Origin: Campylobacterales bacterium
Lineage (GTDB): Bacteria; Campylobacterota; Campylobacteria; Campylobacterales; QNZT01
Length of the DNA: 8,419 nt
Assembly (NCBI GenBank): GCA_015489185.1
Contig: WGAE01000219.1
Location: 1 to 8,419 of the forward strand
Direction: 5' to 3'
Program-made: the position numbers and the translations under genes
The notes under the pieces: generated by a model
Told to the model about the DNA's origin: nothing
Databases searched by the model: none
The model's input: the letters and a program-made list of their open reading frames with translations, nothing else
Shown: piece after piece, positions 6,749 to 8,419 of the stretch
Layout: every line of letters begins with the position of its first letter
Position numbering within the stretch: position 1 is the stretch's first letter

Positions 6749-6979
6749 TTACAATGCCTCTCTTTCAATATCCTCTGTCTCATCACCCCGTATCTCTTCG
6801 AGAGTCGGAAAATCTTTCCAACTTCCGGCCAGACTTTTCACTTCAGGACGCCAGTTATCACGAATATTTTGCTCCAAAAGCCTACTAATAAAACGACTGA
6901 TAGACATATTGTGTGCTTTTGCCATCTCTTTGACCCGTGATTCCAGTTCATGATTGATATAGATCGTAATTTGTGCCAT
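6749..6979 (-). CDS. vapB: VapB-type ribbon-helix-helix antitoxin
   Basis: This 76-aa protein lies directly upstream of the PIN toxin gene and would neutralise it and repress the pair's promoter. Residues 3-8 (QITIYI) form the DNA-contacting beta strand, and 10-40 give the two helices of a ribbon-helix-helix fold. The acidic C-terminus, from LAGSWKDFPTLEEIR to DIEREAL (about 50-76), is the expected toxin-binding tail with its conserved Trp. A GGGGA ribosome site lies about 6 bases before ATG 6979. The antitoxin-then-toxin order is the usual one. Confidence 0.9.
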   Translation of the reverse strand: MAQITIYINHELESRVKEMAKAHNMSISRFISRLLEQNIRDNWRPEVKSLAGSWKDFPTLEEIRGDETEDIEREAL

Positions 6980-6997
6980 CTGTAATCCCCATATAAA

Positions 6998-7021
6998 GCA
7001 TATATGTGTAATTATATGTGC
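6998..7021 (-). promoter_or_regulatory. vapBC promoter and repeated operator
   Basis: On the minus strand a perfect TATAAT (7011-7016) sits about 25 bases of leader ahead of vapB, with only a weak -35 partner. On the plus strand TATATGTG occurs twice, at 7001-7008 and 7013-7020, exactly 12 bases apart. The whole segment is an imperfect palindrome whose 8-base arms, GCATATAT and ATATGTGC, match at 7 of 8 positions. Ribbon-helix-helix antitoxins bind such repeated sites to autoregulate, so this is very likely the VapB operator covering the -10 box. Confidence 0.6.
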
Positions 7022-7080
7022 TTTTGTTTTAAATCACCATAAAGGGAAATGGAGATGACAATTACCACTCAAAATTCATT
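7022..7080. other. Spacer between the porin gene end and the vapBC promoter
   Basis: This short A/T-rich stretch follows the porin stop codon. I found no stem with a U tract, so the feoA-porin transcript has no obvious intrinsic terminator before vapBC. Some vapBC expression could come from read-through. Confidence 0.4.
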
Positions 7081-8223
7081 TCAAAATCTGTAATTCGCAA
7101 AAAATCGCGTATTTTTAAACGAGTTGTCGCGGTTTTGGTGGTCTGTGGCGTCGCTGTATATCAGGTCGAACGTGAGGTTGGGTGCGGCTTCGTAGTGCAG
7201 CGCCGTATCCACTTCATCGGCGTCTATGCCGCCGTCACCTTCGATGTGGAGTCTGTTGAGCGATAGTGTCAGTCCCGCCGCGCCCACTACGCTGCCGTCA
7301 AATACGATACCTCCCATCAATGCTTTGCCGTTTACGCCCGCTTCGACAAGGGTCAGGTGTTCACTGCTTGTAAAGAAGGGACCGCCTCCCCAGAGATTGT
7401 CGGCAGCCGCTCCTGCGGTGGAGTCGGTTCGATTCCAGACGGTACTGAGTGTGATGCCGTATCTGTCAAAGCCGATCTCTCCGCTCAAGCCTGTAATGTC
7501 GGCGCGTGCATTGCCGCTGAAGTCCTGTCGCGCATACTGCGCCCCTACCGCAAAACCGCCCAGTGCGTAACTGCCGCTGTAATCCCCTTCCAGATAGAGC
7601 ACATCGACCATATCTTCAGCGTGGTAGTACCATGCGGAGAGTGTCGTGTCTGTAATGCCTTCATAAATAGCACCAAGTGTCTGGACGCCGTGTCCGGGAT
7701 TGAGTGACGTGAATCGCTCGACAACCGGTGCATCGACACCCGACCATTTGGTGATGTGCGAGAGCATGAGCGTGGTGTTTGGCACTGCCGTACTTGTCAG
7801 TGTGTAGGCTTCGAAGCGGTTGGGGACCATACCGATATCGTCACTGTCGGCAAAAGGGGTGTCGATAGCCTGACGTCCCAACCTCACGCTTGTATCTTTC
7901 CAGATACCTTTGAGGTACGCCTCACCTAAAAGACTATAATTTTGATTATCATTACCAAAAAACGGGACGCCTAAATTGTCCCTGTGTCCGAAACCGGGCG
8001 CAGTATAAAAAGCAGCTCCGACGCTGATGCCCTCCACCGGGGCAGTTTCGAATCCGAGTCGACCGCCGAGCGCGATATCGCTGGTATATTTTTCATGTTT
8101 ATGCCACTGTGCACCCAAACGCAGATACCCCTCTGTTTTGCCGTTGGCAAAGGCTTCATCCAGCACATTTGCCGTCAAAGCAATTCCTATCAGTAACACA
8201 GCGGCTGCAATGCTATTCTTCAT
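7081..8223 (-). CDS. OprD-family outer-membrane porin
   Basis: This 380-aa protein is predicted to form a beta-barrel pore in the outer membrane. Residues 1-26 look like a signal peptide, with Lys2, a hydrophobic core and a probable cut after AFA (24-26). The mature part has alternating amphipathic strands and ends in Tyr-Arg-Phe, the terminal aromatic residue required by the BAM machinery. The segment LGRQAIDTPFADSDDIGMV followed by PNRFEA (115-139) is the most recognisable match to OprD-type porins. ATG 8223 is chosen because the signal peptide follows directly and a GGAG lies about 10 bases upstream. The open frame extends to 8277, but that would put a basic, non-signal stretch in front. 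The start lies inside the end of feoA. The substrate cannot be read from the sequence. The neighbouring gene suggests, without proving, a role in iron supply. Confidence 0.82.
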   Translation of the reverse strand: MKNSIAAAVLLIGIALTANVLDEAFANGKTEGYLRLGAQWHKHEKYTSDIALGGRLGFETAPVEGISVGAAFYTAPGFGHRDNLGVPFFGNDNQNYSLLGEAYLKGIWKDTSVRLGRQAIDTPFADSDDIGMVPNRFEAYTLTSTAVPNTTLMLSHITKWSGVDAPVVERFTSLNPGHGVQTLGAIYEGITDTTLSAWYYHAEDMVDVLYLEGDYSGSYALGGFAVGAQYARQDFSGNARADITGLSGEIGFDRYGITLSTVWNRTDSTAGAAADNLWGGGPFFTSSEHLTLVEAGVNGKALMGGIVFDGSVVGAAGLTLSLNRLHIEGDGGIDADEVDTALHYEAAPNLTFDLIYSDATDHQNRDNSFKNTRFFANYRF

Positions 8224-8419
8224 CTTCAATCTTCTCCACTTCGATCTTTTCCATCTCTTCTCTGCGCAGTGCGACACGTGAGCGCCCTACTTCGATCTCG
8301 ACATTCTTTTTTCCGATCGAAAAGGCTTTGACGGTAAACTCAACACCCGGATAGATACCGAATGACTTCATGCGCGCTCTGAGTGTCTTGTCGGCATGGA
8401 TCGCGACAATCCGCGCCTG
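8213..8419 (-). CDS. feoA: FeoA-domain protein, N-terminus cut by window edge
   Basis: The last 68 residues are visible, starting QARIVAIHADKTLRARMKS and running through FGIYPGVEFTV, IGKKNVEIEVGRSRVALRREE to MEKIEVEKIEDEE. This is the SH3-like FeoA fold: the ARIV strand, the LRARMKSFGI.PG turn and the VALRR.E..KIEVE ending are family hallmarks. FeoA is a small cytoplasmic protein that works with the FeoB ferrous-iron permease. Family members are about 75-85 aa, so only about 10 residues are missing. The stop codon (8213-8215) lies 8 bases beyond the porin ATG in the direction of transcription, an 11-base overlap. feoB or more feo genes may lie beyond the right edge. A stand-alone FeoA-like regulator domain is a less likely alternative. 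Confidence 0.88.
   Translation of the reverse strand, partial: QARIVAIHADKTLRARMKSFGIYPGVEFTVKAFSIGKKNVEIEVGRSRVALRREEMEKIEVEKIEDEE

Noticed and set aside
7226..7707. Plus-strand open frames opposite the porin gene
   Set aside because: They have no family resemblance and lie entirely within the porin coding sequence.

Overview
The window looks like chromosomal DNA of a Campylobacterota (epsilonproteobacterial) relative, of the Sulfurovum/Sulfurimonas/Hydrogenimonas kind. That placement rests on the style of the proteins (an OprD-type porin with an 'LGRQ.IDTPFA..DD' block, a small NrfJ-like periplasmic protein), compact AT-rich intergenic regions around moderately GC-rich genes, and tightly overlapping operons. 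It is inferred from recognition, not from a search.

Left edge (1-1239, minus strand): the first 413 codons of a bifunctional mannose-1-phosphate guanylyltransferase / mannose-6-phosphate isomerase, cut by the window edge but otherwise intact. It is divergent, across a 153-base AT-rich gap, from a plus-strand gene for a secreted two-domain protein (1393-2076) with a C-terminal OB-fold-like domain.

Centre (about 2150-6348, plus strand): a complete SUF iron-sulfur cluster assembly operon in the order sufB-sufC-sufD-sufE-sufT. Every junction overlaps: three ATGA overlaps and one 8-base overlap before sufT. SufB2C2D or SufBC2D forms the ATP-driven scaffold, SufE carries persulfide sulfur to it, and the SufT-like DUF59 protein probably helps maturation or delivery. 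No cysteine desulfurase (SufS) is encoded here, so sulfur must come from an enzyme encoded elsewhere. A good sigma70-type promoter precedes sufB, and a 19-bp near-perfect palindrome lies exactly over its expected start site. It looks like the operator of an unidentified repressor, probably one that senses iron or Fe-S status.

Right part (6352-8419, minus strand): a convergent vapBC toxin-antitoxin pair (PIN-domain toxin, ribbon-helix-helix antitoxin) with its own promoter and a repeated operator. Upstream of it lie an OprD-family outer-membrane porin gene and the 3' end of feoA. feoA and the porin gene overlap by 11 bases, which suggests coupled expression and hints at a porin connected with ferrous iron entry. 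The sufT and vapC stop codons lie 3 bases apart, inside one strong 11-bp hairpin.

Nothing here is a clearly new multi-gene system. The least explained signals are the suf operator palindrome, the feoA-porin coupling and the SUF operon without SufS.
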